Assembly: GCA_029204225.1 (NCBI GenBank)
Contig: CM055097.1
Span: 36,880,976 to 36,944,975 of the forward strand
Direction of reading: 5' to 3'
Origin: Diphasiastrum complanatum
Lineage: Eukaryota; Streptophyta; Lycopodiopsida; Lycopodiales; Lycopodiaceae
Length of the DNA: 64,000 bases
The notes beneath the pieces are model-generated. The model made no database searches. It worked only from the letters and a program-made list of their open reading frames with translations, and had not been told where the DNA came from. This document shows, in pieces, positions 37,701-48,360 of this stretch (the first letter of the stretch is position 1; each line of letters starts with the position of its first letter). Both the position numbers and the translations under genes were made by a program.

Positions 37701-40018
37701 TGATAACTTGTTTCAATGCACTCTATTTAACATAGTTGCCCTGCACGGGGCTCACTTGTAATCTGTTGCAGTTGCAAGGGTTGGGATCATCTCTTCTGGA
37801 CCTTTGGAATCTCATGGATACTCCATTTGAGGAGCAGCAATTGTTCGAGCATGTTACTTGGAGCATTGGGGCCGTTGATGCTGAAGTTGTTACTCCTGGT
37901 GCACTTGCATATGATGTCATTGAAGAGGTGATGATACTTGGTTCTTTTGTAAATTCTCCCAATTGTGAGTCTCTGTTTTACCAAGACCATTTGTATAGTT
38001 CCCAAGAAATGCGATCGAGTTGAGAAGTTTCATTGCTTTTTTGTTCATGATTTTGACCCTTTCCTAAAAAACAGCTGCAATTTTGAATCATTTCCCATTT
38101 CAATAAATTGGACTCTGAATATTTCTATTTCCGACTTGATTCAAATCGAGCCAATGTAAATATCGAGTTGATTGAGGTGAGTGGGAACTATGAGCATGTG
38201 GCATAATGTTCATATCTTTTAAATTAAAATAGTATGATTATTGTACTCATATCACGGTTTTTGCAAACCATACCGCAGGCTGAAGTGGAAGTTGAGAGAC
38301 TTGAAAGGCTTAAAGCTAGCAAAATGAAGGAGCTCGTTTTGAAGAAGCGAACAGAACTTGAGGAAATTTGCCGAAGTTCGCACATGGAACCTGATCCAAG
38401 TACAGCACAAGACAAAACGAATGCCCTTATTGACTCGGGTGGGGAATAAATCTTGTATATTCCCAACAAAACCATGAGTTTTTTTTGTAAGAAGATTTAA
38501 CATTGGAGGCACTAAGTTGTGGCTTTTATTGGTGACTTGAAGGGATGGTTGATGCCTCGGAGCTTCTAGCAAGCATTGAAGAGCAGATCAGTAAAGCAAA
38601 GGAAGAAGCTCTGAGTAGAAAAGAAATCCTTGACAAGATCGACAAGTGGATGGTAGCCTGTGAAGAAGAGAGCTGGCTGGAGGACTACAACAAAGTAAGA
38701 AACTAGCAAGTACTGATCACTACATTGGTGTGATACCAAATAGTGAGTGCTTAGTTGTTTAACTGAGCACAAGTTTTGGTATGTCTTAGGATGAAAACAG
38801 GTATAATGCCAGCAAAGGGGCTCATATAAACCTCAAACGTGCTGAACGTGCTCGGGTGACAGTGACCAAGCTTCCTGGTATGTTGATCTTGAGAGAGAAC
38901 TACTATGGGCTCATGTAAACTAAGCAGGTTTTTTGGCATAGTAACAATGAACTGTGATTTCAAGCTCTCTGAACTGATTCAAATAAGCACCTTGTCTTTG
39001 TTAATTTGAAAATCTTTTTACCATATTTTATTGAACATACTGAAATAAATAGGTTTCTCCAAATCATATTGCAGTAGGATAATGAATTTTTGAAGAAATT
39101 GTAGTGATCTGATTCGGATCAGTTTGCAAGCATATGTTTATCTGGTTACTAGTTGATTAGCTTACATCTTTCTGCAGCTCTGGTTGAATCACTATCATCA
39201 AAAACTAGAGCTTGGGAAGACGAAAGATGCACGCCATTTCTTTTTGACGGGGTAAGACGTTGGACCTTGAAATCTGTTGCCATTACAGGGCTTCTGTTCT
39301 TGATTGCTGGCTGACAACTTTTTGTGGGATGTTTTTGGCAGGTGCGTCTCCTGGCTATGCTTGAGGAGTACGATTTTTTGAGACAAGAAAAAGAAGAAGA
39401 AAAGAGACGAGCTCGGGTGGGTAAATTGTTAAGCATATGCAGTAAGAGAATTGTTTTGTCTATGCTTCAAAAATTGCTGTTTCTGTTTAGTAGATCGGTC
39501 TGTCACTACACTCATTTTTTGTGTGGCAGTGGGCTTGTCATAGTGATCGAGTCTTGGACTAAAATCCATAGAACATAAAATAACACTCCCAAAATGTTGA
39601 GTCAGATATGTAGCCCTGAGTCTTCTCTTCTTGTTTGGTATTGTGTCAGGATCAAAAGCGACTACAGGAGCAGCTTATGACCGAGCAGGAAACCTTGTTT
39701 GGGTCAAGGCCGAGTCCAAACAAGATTATCAATGGAAAACGCAATCAAAATGGCCTACGTACCAATGGAAATCATACACCAACAAATCGACGCCTCTCGC
39801 TTGGTGCAGCAATGCTGCAGTCAGCCACATCAGATCTGCTAACTCCACGGATCAATGGTGTTACACCATCTAGATTAGCTGCACAATTAGGAAAGGATAG
39901 CAAAAAGGAGCGATCACGGCCTTCAGCTCCAGCCAATTATGTTGCTCTTCCCAAGGAGGATGCTGTCTCGCTTTCCTCAGCTTGTGGATCTGATCCCACC
40001 TCTCCGCAGGGTGTGTGA
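34746..40018 (+). CDS. MAP65: MAP65 microtubule-associated protein (PRC1/Ase1 family), 11 coding exons
   Basis: Coding exons: 34746-34814, 34983-35186, 35333-35590, 37332-37547, 37772-37927, 38279-38438, 38543-38694, 38790-38877, 39178-39251, 39342-39416, 39650-40018. All borders are GT-AG and phases agree, giving 606 aa (Arabidopsis MAP65-1 is about 590). Family blocks in order: [20 protein letters not shown] (24-43), [83 protein letters not shown], then the conserved microtubule-binding stretch with [26 protein letters not shown] (about 464-483), and a basic tail with NRRLSLG and [14 protein letters not shown]. The N-terminal two thirds is predicted coiled coil for dimerisation. Role: cross-links antiparallel microtubules in cortical arrays, spindle midzone and phragmoplast. 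The RRLS site resembles the Aurora-kinase target of the family. No disabling change was seen. Confidence 0.95.
35591..37331 (+). other. MAP65 intron 3 with hairpin and short tandem duplication
   Basis: This 1.74-kb intron is the longest of the gene. A perfect inverted repeat with 14-bp arms and an 8-nt loop lies at 36729-36764 (TCACTTTGAATATA and its complement). A tandem duplication of about 47 bp covers 36945-37038 (AGGTCTAC(G/A)(T/C)AAGAGAA, then 'catattctc'). Otherwise it is T-rich, non-coding sequence. Confidence 0.6.
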
Positions 40019-40282
40019 ATAGTATGAAACTGATCACGAGCGTCGAGCTCAATGCTGAGATAAGCTCCAAGGTGTAGCGTATGGCATGACAATTAACTGA
40101 AAGCTTTATAGTATAACTTGTTGGCATTGAAGTAATGTATTGAGTGAAACAGGCAGATTTTCCTTTTTCTGGAATCAAGAACCATACTGATGTATATCAT
40201 TGAACAATGAATGCTATCTTACCTCAAAAAAGGTGCTGAGTTGCCTAATATCCAAAGTGACGTGTGCCTAGTTTGAACTTTT
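40019..40282 (+). other. MAP65 3' flank
   Basis: Probable 3' UTR. No canonical AATAAA is evident; the sequence is AT-rich, with GTAATGTATTGAG near 40132 and AACAATGAATGC near 40203. The SINE-like repeat begins about 260 bp after the stop codon and may be transcribed with the gene if the UTR is long. Confidence 0.4.
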
Positions 40283-40385
40283 ACTTAAACAGGCCTTTGG
40301 CTTGCGTTTCCACCCACTCATGGGGAGGGAATCAAACTGGGATGGGCAAGCCTAACCCAAGCACACCACACCACCACACGGCGCA
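40283..40385 (-). repeat. SINE-like tRNA-derived repeat, copy 2
   Basis: This is the best-preserved copy. The + strand reads CAGGCCTTTGGCTTGCG, 'ccacccactcatggggaggg', AATCAAACTGGG, 'tgggcaagcctaacccaagca' and CCACACCACCAC. On the minus strand this gives a GTGGTGGTG head with 'ttgggttaggc' (A-box-like), CCCAGTTTGATTCCC (B-box-like) and an A/T tail after AAGGCCTG. Confidence 0.6.
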
Positions 40386-41207
40386 AGGGCCTTCAGCATG
40401 TCTCGATTTTGAGCTGCTATTGGCATAACATGAGTTGATTGATTGATGGTCCAAATCTTTGTGGATGGTGCACTTCACAAGCTTGAGGATTGCATGTCTG
40501 CTCTATTATTTTGGATACCACCCTAGACATAACAGTGATGCATATAGGACAAGCATTTTGGTGACAAGAGCATGCCATTGATTTACCCTAATGGCTTGAG
40601 GTCCATAGATGTCAGCAATTGTCGGGTCATTAATGGCATCTATATACCATGTTAAAACCTTAAGCTGTATATTGCTTGTCCTTCAGGTTATTTTTTCTAG
40701 TTTATAACATACTCTCAAGACGTTTTTGATTGCCAGCCTAATGGGTTGAGTACTTCCTGAGTGATCTAACAGAGAGCTAGTGTATTCGTTCATTATTTTT
40801 GTTACTTGTCAATCTACCTATTGCGCATGACCACTGTGATCTACAGCTCTAATAGCTCTCCCTTGTATGTCTGAATCTCTTCTAGTTGTATATGGATTCA
40901 AAGTCGGGATTGCCATAGGGAAGTATGTGAGCATTTCAGAGGATGGAAATGGTTGTCAATAAGCTCTCGTGACTGGGTCCAGCCTGAATATAGATCACGT
41001 ATGGTTTTAGCCTTCATTCTCTTAGAATCATGATGAAGACATGTAACATGTTTTGGCTCTAAATTGTTAGAGAAGTAAATGATTTTAACATGTCTCAGCC
41101 TCAAACAATGGCTGCCTATCACCAAAACAATCTCGGCACGAGAAAAAATTCTCAACCCTAACTTCCACCTTTATGAATGATTAGTTTTGATTAGGAACGC
41201 TTGTTGG

Positions 41208-41210
<3 letters not shown>
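40386..41210. other. Intergenic, nothing recognisable
   Basis: No open frame with recognisable domain on either strand and no LTR edge. The stretch ends at a TC microsatellite. Confidence 0.35.

Positions 41211-41270
<60 letters not shown>
41211..41270 (+). repeat. (TC)n microsatellite
   Basis: About 60 bp of uninterrupted TC dinucleotides. Confidence 0.98.
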
Positions 41271-41272
<2 letters not shown>

Positions 41273-41689
41273 TGTTTTACCCATGTTGCACGGAATGTGA
41301 AGGCTTAATTACCCTTTAAAGGTGTGAAAAGTCTAAAATCCCATCGTGATGTTAAATGTGACTTTTGTATGCTACTTGGTTAAGAGAGATTCATGCCAAT
41401 GATATACTCTAGGACAATGTTTGGTATTCCATGGACGATTTTGGAGTTTTGTGTTGCAAGTACATTGTAAGTGATGCTATTTGCAAGAAGTAGAAATGAT
41501 TCGTTCCTTAATTAAAAGTATCCATCATTGTTAGAAATGTAACAACTACTGTAAACATAAGTTGATCTAATACTATTTTGAATCACAAGATACGAAAAAA
41601 CACTAGTTAAGACTCTCGGCTCCTCAGCTTCTTCTGCTATCTTCTTTCTGAGACCTCCTAAGGTCGTTTCTACATCTTTCGTCATAGTT

Positions 41690-42657
41690 ACACTCTATGA
41701 TGATGATACTTTAATTTTTTGCAATAATATTGATTTTGTAAAAGATGTCAAAGATATGACGGATCTTGGTGTATCCCACTTTTGCCTTGTTATACAAATA
41801 CACAAAGATAGAGCGAATAGAGTGATTAAAATTGGTCAACAAAGATATTTACAAATATACTAGAAAAGCATAATATGAAAAATTGCAAACTAGTATCATC
41901 TCCAATGGATCCAGGGCTAGAGCTATCTAAGAATTAGTGTACACATCCACAAGAATACGTGGAGCAAATGAAACAATATCATTATCATTTTATCATTGGC
42001 TCATTAATGCATGTCATGATTTGTACGAACCTTGAGCCAATTCAAATCTAACCCAATAATTTACTCATTGGAAAAATATAACGGTTACAACATTTACAAT
42101 CTACCAAGAATTGTATGCCTATGTTATGAAAAGCAACGACTGTGTAAAAAAGAAATCATTCTTGAAGGTCTTACACATGTTTATTGGGCATGAGATGTTG
42201 ATACAACAAAAATCAACATCAAGTTATGTTTTCTTAATCAATAATGGTCCCATATCTTGGAATAGTTGAAAGCACATGTATACCTATTATCTTCTAATTA
42301 ATCGAAGTAAATTGTTTTTACTCATGTTGCAAAAGAAGCAATTTGGTTGAGGCTTTTATTGTAATTAGATTTAAATCTTGCTCAATCACAACCTACAACA
42401 TTGTACTATGATAATAAGAGTATCATTGCTTTATCTCTCAACCCAAGATTCCATTCCAAGAGTAAGTATATTGAAATAAAATATCACTATGTCCGGAGAA
42501 AATGTATTGAGCAAGAAAATATGTCTTATTTTATGTAGATCTAAATTCATGGCATCAAATGTTCTTACTAAGCGATTAGCAGCTGAATATCACATTTGAA
42601 TTAAAATCATTTGAAATAAAAAAATCAGAGTGTTTCATGATCCACATCAAGCGGGAG
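41690..42657 (+). pseudogene. Decayed copia RT and RNase H
   Basis: With several frame changes, the + strand shows a Y/D-D-rich block at about 41695, DFVKDVKDMTDLG (the D-M-x-D-L-G motif after the RT active site), SPMDPGLELSKN, HFIIGSLMHVMICTNLE, then RNase H pieces EAIWLRLLL, LYYDNKSIIALSLNPRFHSK and KYIEIKYHYVR. The polypurine tract CATCAAGCGGGAG ends at 42657 and an LTR starts at 42658. Stops throughout make it non-functional. Confidence 0.65.
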
Positions 42658-43140
42658 TGTTGGATCTCAATTATCTTTGAAATCATTAGTTAATTTTTTT
42701 ATTCTAGGTTACAACAAATTGACTTTTGTTTGTTTTTTTTCTTGAAGTAACAAATGTACCTATATTTGCAAGCTTTAAGTACAACATCAAACTTCTCATA
42801 GATGTTCTTCTTCCCCTTAGATTAGAGTATGCATCACATCTTTAAAAAGGAAATGTTTTACTAGGTAAGTCAACTACATTTTGTTCTAGGGCATTTTTCA
42901 CTTGTTTTTATGGGTTGTGGCTTGGTTCCGTACCATAGCCAAGTTGGAAAAGCAGACTCCTATGCTAACGGAGACCTACACATGAATCTTGGTGGTTGCT
43001 AAAGCAAAAGACCTCTTGAAGCCCATGGACTCCAAATTTTGATAGCTTTGTGCTTCATATTGTCATTGTAACTAGGTATAGCCTGAGTAAATATGATATC
43101 CTAAGAATGCTAATAGATGTGTTACTTGCACCAAGAAAAA
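42658..43140 (+). repeat. LTR following the decayed copia (right end uncertain)
   Basis: It starts TGTTGGATCTCAATTATC immediately after the polypurine tract. I could not find the terminal CA or a second copy, so the right boundary is only an estimate. Confidence 0.45.
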
Positions 43141-43149
43141 ATTGGTTTT

Positions 43150-43306
43150 TTGGTGAATAAGCCTTTGGCTTGTGTATCCACCTACAGGAGGGTTAGATTG
43201 AATAAAAAAGCCTTTGGCATGAGCGTGTACCTACGAGTGGGTGGGGAATCAAACAAGCCAAACATATCGCCCAAAATTGGTATCCCACCACACTATGCTA
43301 GGGGTT
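43150..43306 (-). repeat. SINE-like tRNA-derived repeat, copies 3 (partial) and 4
   Basis: Two head-to-tail pieces. The first (about 43150-43198) has AATAAGCCTTTGGCTTGTG and 'ccacctacaggagggttagattg', then breaks off. The second (about 43205-43306) has AAAGCCTTTGGCATGAGCG, 'cctacgagtgggtggggaatcaaac', then a diverged middle and CCACCACACTATGCTAGG. Both are the same orientation as the copies at 14.8 and 40.3 kb. Confidence 0.55.
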
Positions 43307-43519
43307 AATATTATACCATGGGAGATGCTTGAGTTTGTACAAAGTGTATCATTTCTCAATCTCATCATATGCTTTTGAAGAGTTGACAATCACATGGAGA
43401 TGGAGATGATGGGTGAAGGAGTGAGAGCTACACCTCCTCCTCCTCGGCAGTTGGTGTTGGAGTTTACCTGCTTTCCAGGTCATCAATCACATTACCATAG
43501 TGGCTATTATCATTAGAAA

Positions 43520-43667
43520 AGGAGCAGTAGGTAATTAGTCTACAACCACACCCGTCCACCGGGGTACCCGGTGCACCAACCGTCTACCGGGGGGACCCGG
43601 TCAGCCAGCGCCCCTCACTCTTCTCTATTCTCCAGCTTTCAGAGAGCGAGAAGCAGAAGGCTGCGAT
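43520..43667 (+). promoter_or_regulatory. GC-rich leader/promoter of the small gene
   Basis: A short GC-rich island in AT-rich surroundings. It contains an imperfect direct repeat, CCGTCCACCGGGGTACCCGG (43552-43571) and CCGTCTACCGGGGGGACCCG (43580-43599). A CT-rich stretch CTCTTCTCTATTCTCC precedes the start codon, as in many plant leaders. Function inferred from position. Confidence 0.35.
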
Positions 43668-43944
43668 ATGCAGGCTGCAGCAGCGGGAGGAGCGAAGAGA
43701 GGCATGGTGAGGGGAGTGTAGCCTGGCTCGAAATCATGGGTTGATCCTTATTTGCATCAGTATGCATCATGCATTTGCTGAATTGATTTCGGACCAGGCT
43801 TCATTCCCCCCAACTGGGCTCACTGCTCGCCAATTATCAAATCTTGCAGCTCATTCCTTAGAATTTGAAGCAACTGATGAAGTAGCTGATGCATTGGAGC
43901 TCAATGAGCTAATCAAAAAAGCACTTCATCAATCAAGCGTTTGA
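43668..43944 (+). CDS. Possible two-exon gene for a 61-aa protein of unknown function
   Basis: I do not recognise the product. Exon 1 is 43668-43706 (MQAAAAGGAKRGM) with donor ATG|GTGAGG. Exon 2 is 43798-43944 after acceptor GACCAG|GCTTC, both in phase 0. The joined frame gives 61 aa ending in TGA. Exon 2 contains SFPPTGLTARQLSNLAAHSL and then an acidic, Leu-rich stretch EVADALELNELIKKAL likely to form an amphipathic helix. The N-terminus is Ala/Gly-rich and basic. No signal peptide or membrane segment. A possible poly(A) signal AATAAAAC lies at about 44171. Support comes only from splice-phase agreement, the GC-rich leader and the non-random composition of exon 2. It could instead be a truncated copy of a larger gene. 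Confidence 0.45.
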
Positions 43945-44376
43945 TCTTGGATACATGGTTTAGCGTCTTCATTCAATTTGGTATGGCTACAGCTCTATGC
44001 AATACTTACGACTTCGATCAACTATCTGCTGCATGCTGTGTGACAAGGTTTCTAAAAGCTCATAACTGAAATTCTATTCAGTACTTTCTAGAGAATTACT
44101 TGCAATACATACTGAAGTTTTGTACATAGAAGTCATACCAGGACATATGTTTTCTGTGTGTACCTTGACATAATAAAACAAAGAATTGCATGTATGGACA
44201 AGATAGTATACATATAATTCCAGGTATATAATCTATGTAATCTATGTAGGCAGCTACAGGTAGGCAGGCAAAGTGACTCTTTGATATAGCTAGGCAGTTT
44301 CAGACCACCCAGATTTTACATGTAATAATATAAACTGTTCACCTCAACACACCATTTACTCAAATGATTGACTACC

Positions 44377-44379
<3 letters not shown>
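43945..44379. other. 3' flank of the small gene
   Basis: Non-coding, AT-rich. A short repeated word around 44229-44266 (ATCTATGTA twice, then AGGCAGCTACAGGTAGGCAGGC) is the only structure noticed. Confidence 0.35.

Positions 44380-44422
<43 letters not shown>
44380..44422 (+). repeat. (TC)n microsatellite
   Basis: About 42 bp of TC dinucleotides. Confidence 0.97.
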
Positions 44423-44426
<4 letters not shown>

Positions 44427-44739
44427 GCCCGATCTCCGTTGTGTGTTCTTCCTATCATTACTGTGATTCATAACAAACATTAAAGAGCTTTGTTGTAAAC
44501 ACTCACATTCTCTTGAAAAGCCCCAAGGTACAAAAGTGTCGGACTTGAAAACAAGCTTAACCTTCACTATGTTACCCCAAAAACTCATATTTCTACTCAC
44601 ATCATTCCTTTTTTTTGAGATCCTTCAACCCATTCTAAATACCTAGTTAATCTGGAAGATGGTGACAATATACAAAAATACACAGAGTTTGGCATAGTTC
44701 CCGTTGTTTATGCAAAAATACATGGGTCGGCATAGGTAA

Positions 44740-44885
44740 GAAAAAATGCCGAAAGACATTAATCCTACAAATGCCAAAAGGCATAAGTCATCAAAATCTT
44801 GACTTATAAAATGCCGAAAGGCGCATATAAGCAGAAATCTTGACTTTGACCAGTCAACCTAAAAATGCCGACTCAGAAATATGCT
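44740..44885 (+). repeat. Short interspersed repeats of AAATGCCGAAAGGC type
   Basis: Four related words occur in 140 bp: AAAATGCCGAAAGACAT (about 44743), CAAATGCCAAAAGGCAT (about 44768), AAAATGCCGAAAGGCGC (about 44808) and AAAATGCCGACTCAG (about 44862). ATCTTGACTT occurs twice between them. The sequence is non-coding and not part of an identified element. Confidence 0.5.
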
Positions 44886-46620
44886 CAACATTTTCGAGGT
44901 GCCACTTAGATTGAAGATCTTTTGATGTTCGGTGCATCTCGACTGTCATTTTGTAAATTCAAGCTCCTACATCAAATGTTTATCATTGTACACTACCCAA
45001 TTACACATCTATATAATCTCTAAATAGACTTATGGTCTCTTAATCTTATTTAGGGGCTAATTCAGTTCTTGTAAATAGTCCTCATACTGTATATATATGT
45101 AAAGAGAACGAGGAAGTTAGCAAGCAATTAGAAAAGCAAAGGCAAAGGGCAAATTAAGAAGGTTCATTCAAAAGGAAGCGAAAGCGTCTTTCCAGCTTAT
45201 TAAGTTGCCTCTGCCACTAATCACTCTATAATCATTGAGATAGAGCATATTGTATACATTCTGGAGACGCAATACATTTTAGACCTTTTATTGCAAATTA
45301 GTTGTTTGATATTATTCATGTTTATGGATTGCATGAGTTGTATACTTGCGCTTCTTATATTTGTTCTCACTTTATCCTTTTTATTTTAGTATGCAACTAT
45401 TTCCATGGTGTGAGAAATCAATTATCTAATCGAAGATGACTGCAACCATAAGAACCAAAAATTTGAAAAGAATGTCTCAACTGAAGAACTCTAAGTTGAA
45501 CAGCCATTATTTGCAATTTCATAGTTACTATTGCATGAATACTATTAGATTCAACCCGTTAATAGAGAACTTCTAATGGAATCATTCTAATTAAATTTGT
45601 TCTTGATTGGATAAAATTCTCACTCAATCTTTCCAACTACTAAATCCATCAACTTAAGGGATATTAGGACAAGACCTAAAATCCTTTCTAGTGATCGAAA
45701 AGATTAAGAAACGGAGGAAAGGGAATACGAGTTGAAATTCATGCTATGAAATTGGAATTCAGAGAAATTCACTTAGCATAGCACTGATAGATTGGACTCA
45801 AACGTTATATGAGTCATTTGTCAGATCAATAGAATCTGAGAAAATCTCTAAAGTTCAAATAGAACAATCGATTTTTGGAAGGTTAGATTGGGAAGTGGAC
45901 GATCTTCTTGGAGGAAGAACCTCTAGTATGGAATGCAAGCAATTCTAAATGGAAGATTTGAAACTAACTGGATCACATTGACTATAGTAAAGTCGTATAT
46001 CTTGAATGATGTTAGTTACTATTGGTAACAAAAGGGTATTTTGTCAAAATTTTGAGACATTGGTCGTGACCCCTTATGGATATTTCTAAACACAAAATTG
46101 AATATCCTGAAAGCTATTTCTTTTTTCTAAGAATATATTTGTGGATTTCTGAGAATAGAAATGATTAACCTAATTTAATATGACTCCTTGAAAAATAATA
46201 GAACACCTTGGACGATGTCACATGGAAGGTTAACTGATTTTTTTTTTAATATATGATATTTTTCTCTGGATTAATAGTGATAATCATGGGAATCCTTTTC
46301 TAATCTTTCCAGGTTGGTTTTCTAATAGATAAAAAATTCTATGACCAAAAAAGAATAATTTTGGATAATTCGTTCATGCTAATTTGTTGAGGCATTAACC
46401 ATATTAGATTACATTGATGCAACACATATTACCAATTTTTTTGATCTTTAGAGATTTTTTTTAAAACTTCTCCTAGGTTGTATCTTGAGTGATATGATAT
46501 CTGTTGGAAGCTCGTGAAGTTTCCTACAAAAGGGTAAGAAGTAGGATGATAGAATAGTTATCTAAGAGAAACCTCTGTAGCATTGATTCCAAGAGGTATC
46601 TGTAATATGTATCTCGGTTG
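44886..46620. other. Intergenic, nothing recognisable
   Basis: AT-rich. A TATATATGTAAAGAG run lies near 45091. Short open frames only. Confidence 0.35.
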
Positions 46621-46700
46621 CAGCGGATCGCGATCCACTGCAAAAACGTTTCGGATCGTGCGATCCGAAACGTTAGCGGTTCGCGACCCGGATCACAATT
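46621..46700. repeat. CpG-rich palindrome cluster
   Basis: Within AT-rich DNA lies a cluster of palindromes. GGATCGCGATCC at 46625-46636 is a perfect 12-bp palindrome. AACGTTTCGGATCG and its exact complement CGATCCGAAACGTT flank a TG at 46645-46674, a 30-bp inverted repeat. TTCGCGACCCGGATCA follows at 46680-46695. The sub-words GGATCG and CGATCC recur throughout. A poly-T run comes directly after. Confidence 0.75.
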
Positions 46701-47303
46701 TTTTTTTTTGGTGGAAAAAGGAGTACAGGCCAAATTTTTTTTCTTTTTTGAGTTGAATGGTGGAATGCTTTTCCAATAGATATCAAAAATCAATTTGAAA
46801 TGGTGTTCTGATGCCAATGGTTTGCAGATCTACTGATTCCGTTTTCTATTAGAAAACAATAGAAAGAACTAGAAGGAGCATTCCTTAGACTAGCGGGAAT
46901 TGTATACTTCTTGTGGAATAGTTGAAACCATCTACTGATGTCCAAATTTCTAAAACCATATGAAAATGCAACCAGTTTTCTTAAACCATCTATTGATGTT
47001 CATATTTCTGATGAATGTAGCCTGCACCCATCTGAAACCAAACAATAGATCTGCATAAGAATTGCTTAAATTTTGATATCCATTCACATGATACCCATAT
47101 TGGCAACTATCCAAAAAAAATAAAATTGCATATTCCTAAAGGTCTTTCTCGATTAGTATCATCCTCATCTTGAACTTCCACACGTGAAAGTCATCATTGT
47201 TGAACTAATTGATCAACCAGATCTCTAAAGATATAATTTCCATAGTTAATGAATAATCTAAAAAATAACAATTATTCATGAATTCTATTGGCAATACAAA
47301 CAC
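46701..47303. other. Non-genic stretch left of the copia primer sites
   Basis: No coding region. The sentence-like repeats 'aaaccatctactgatgtccaaatttct' (about 46925) and 'aaaccatctattgatgttcatatttct' (about 46984) show a diverged 59-bp tandem duplication. Confidence 0.4.
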
Positions 47304-47702
47304 GCTCTGATACCACTATGTTGGTGCGTGGATATTGAATTATAAGCTCTGATACCACTTTCTTGGATATATTAAGTGCTCGAAATCCTGAGGGATGTTC
47401 GAGAGAGGATCGAAACTAATTGCAAAATTTGAACTACTACTTAAATTGTTATTTCAACCAAAAAATAATTTGTGTAGGTGTCTTAGACAACCATGAAGAG
47501 AGCAATACCCATGCACTCTTCATGTTAGATATTCTACGTGAGTCGTTAGAGTGGGTATCAGTAGTAGAGAGAGAAGCTATCAGAAAGCATTTTACAGTAC
47601 TAATGCACATAAAGAAAATAGAGAATCTGTATGTTAGTTGTTGTGATAACAAAGATCCAATCACAAATCTCATGTCTAAAACTGGTTCACAATAGTATTG
47701 CA
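47304..47702 (-). mobile_element. Copia remnant with two primer-site copies
   Basis: GCTCTGATACCA occurs at 47304-47315 and again at 47345-47356. Each is the exact complement of the TGGTATCAGAGC primer site, so a minus-strand copia with its LTR to the right is implied. The following sequence (47475-47610) is related to 17190-17400. The young copia at 47708-53569 is inserted in or beside it. Confidence 0.5.
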
Positions 47703-47707
47703 CTATG

Positions 47708-48360
47708 TGTGAAAAACTCAGATCCAAAAGATGCTAAAGTTTCATAAAGATCTTGGCCATGGAAGTTATGCACATCTAGATTGAAAAAATGATAGAAATT
47801 GTGATGTTAAGCATACTAAACATCAACTAAACATCAAAATCTGATCATAAGCTTCCACAAACAGAAACTTGTTGTCCCTGTCCGTACTTCAGAGCCTACA
47901 ACCTGCATTTCACACGTGTGAAGCCATAGCAACAAAGAAATCACAATTCTAGTGGCTAGAATGCAAGATATGAACAAAAAAGTGAGAGAGAAGAAGATGG
48001 ACCTTCAAAGAGCATAACATTCATTCAATAGAATGAAAATGAGATGTGTACATACTCGTGGAGATGGCTATTTATAGCAGCCATAGTGCCTCTTGGCCAC
48101 TTGTCTTATGATAGGCTAAAATTGGGGTCCAATAGGATTCACCCATATACCTAGAAATTTGGTCAAATAGGAATGCACCAAATTATGAGCCAATAGAAGA
48201 GCTCCACACTCGACCTCCTCTAATTAATGTGACCTCAAAAGTAGTGTACACATACTTTGGGCCTCTACATACATGTATGAACCTATCTCTAACTTTTATT
48301 TGGCCATAGGCCTACAAAATCTCAAGTTAGGAAAATACTACTAGTTGACAATTTTTCACA
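47708..48360 (-). repeat. 3' LTR of the young copia
   Basis: The 653-bp repeat begins TGTGAAAAACTC and ends AATTTTTCACA on the + strand (terminal inverted TGTGAAAA / TTTTCACA). On the minus strand a TATA-like TATAAATAGC lies near 48080. The adjoining polypurine tract (GAAGAGGGAG on the minus strand) is at 48361-48370. Confidence 0.95.

Noticed and set aside
44740-44885. CRISPR-like array
   Set aside because: Repeats are degenerate, spacing is irregular and the DNA is plant nuclear; no reason to consider a CRISPR.
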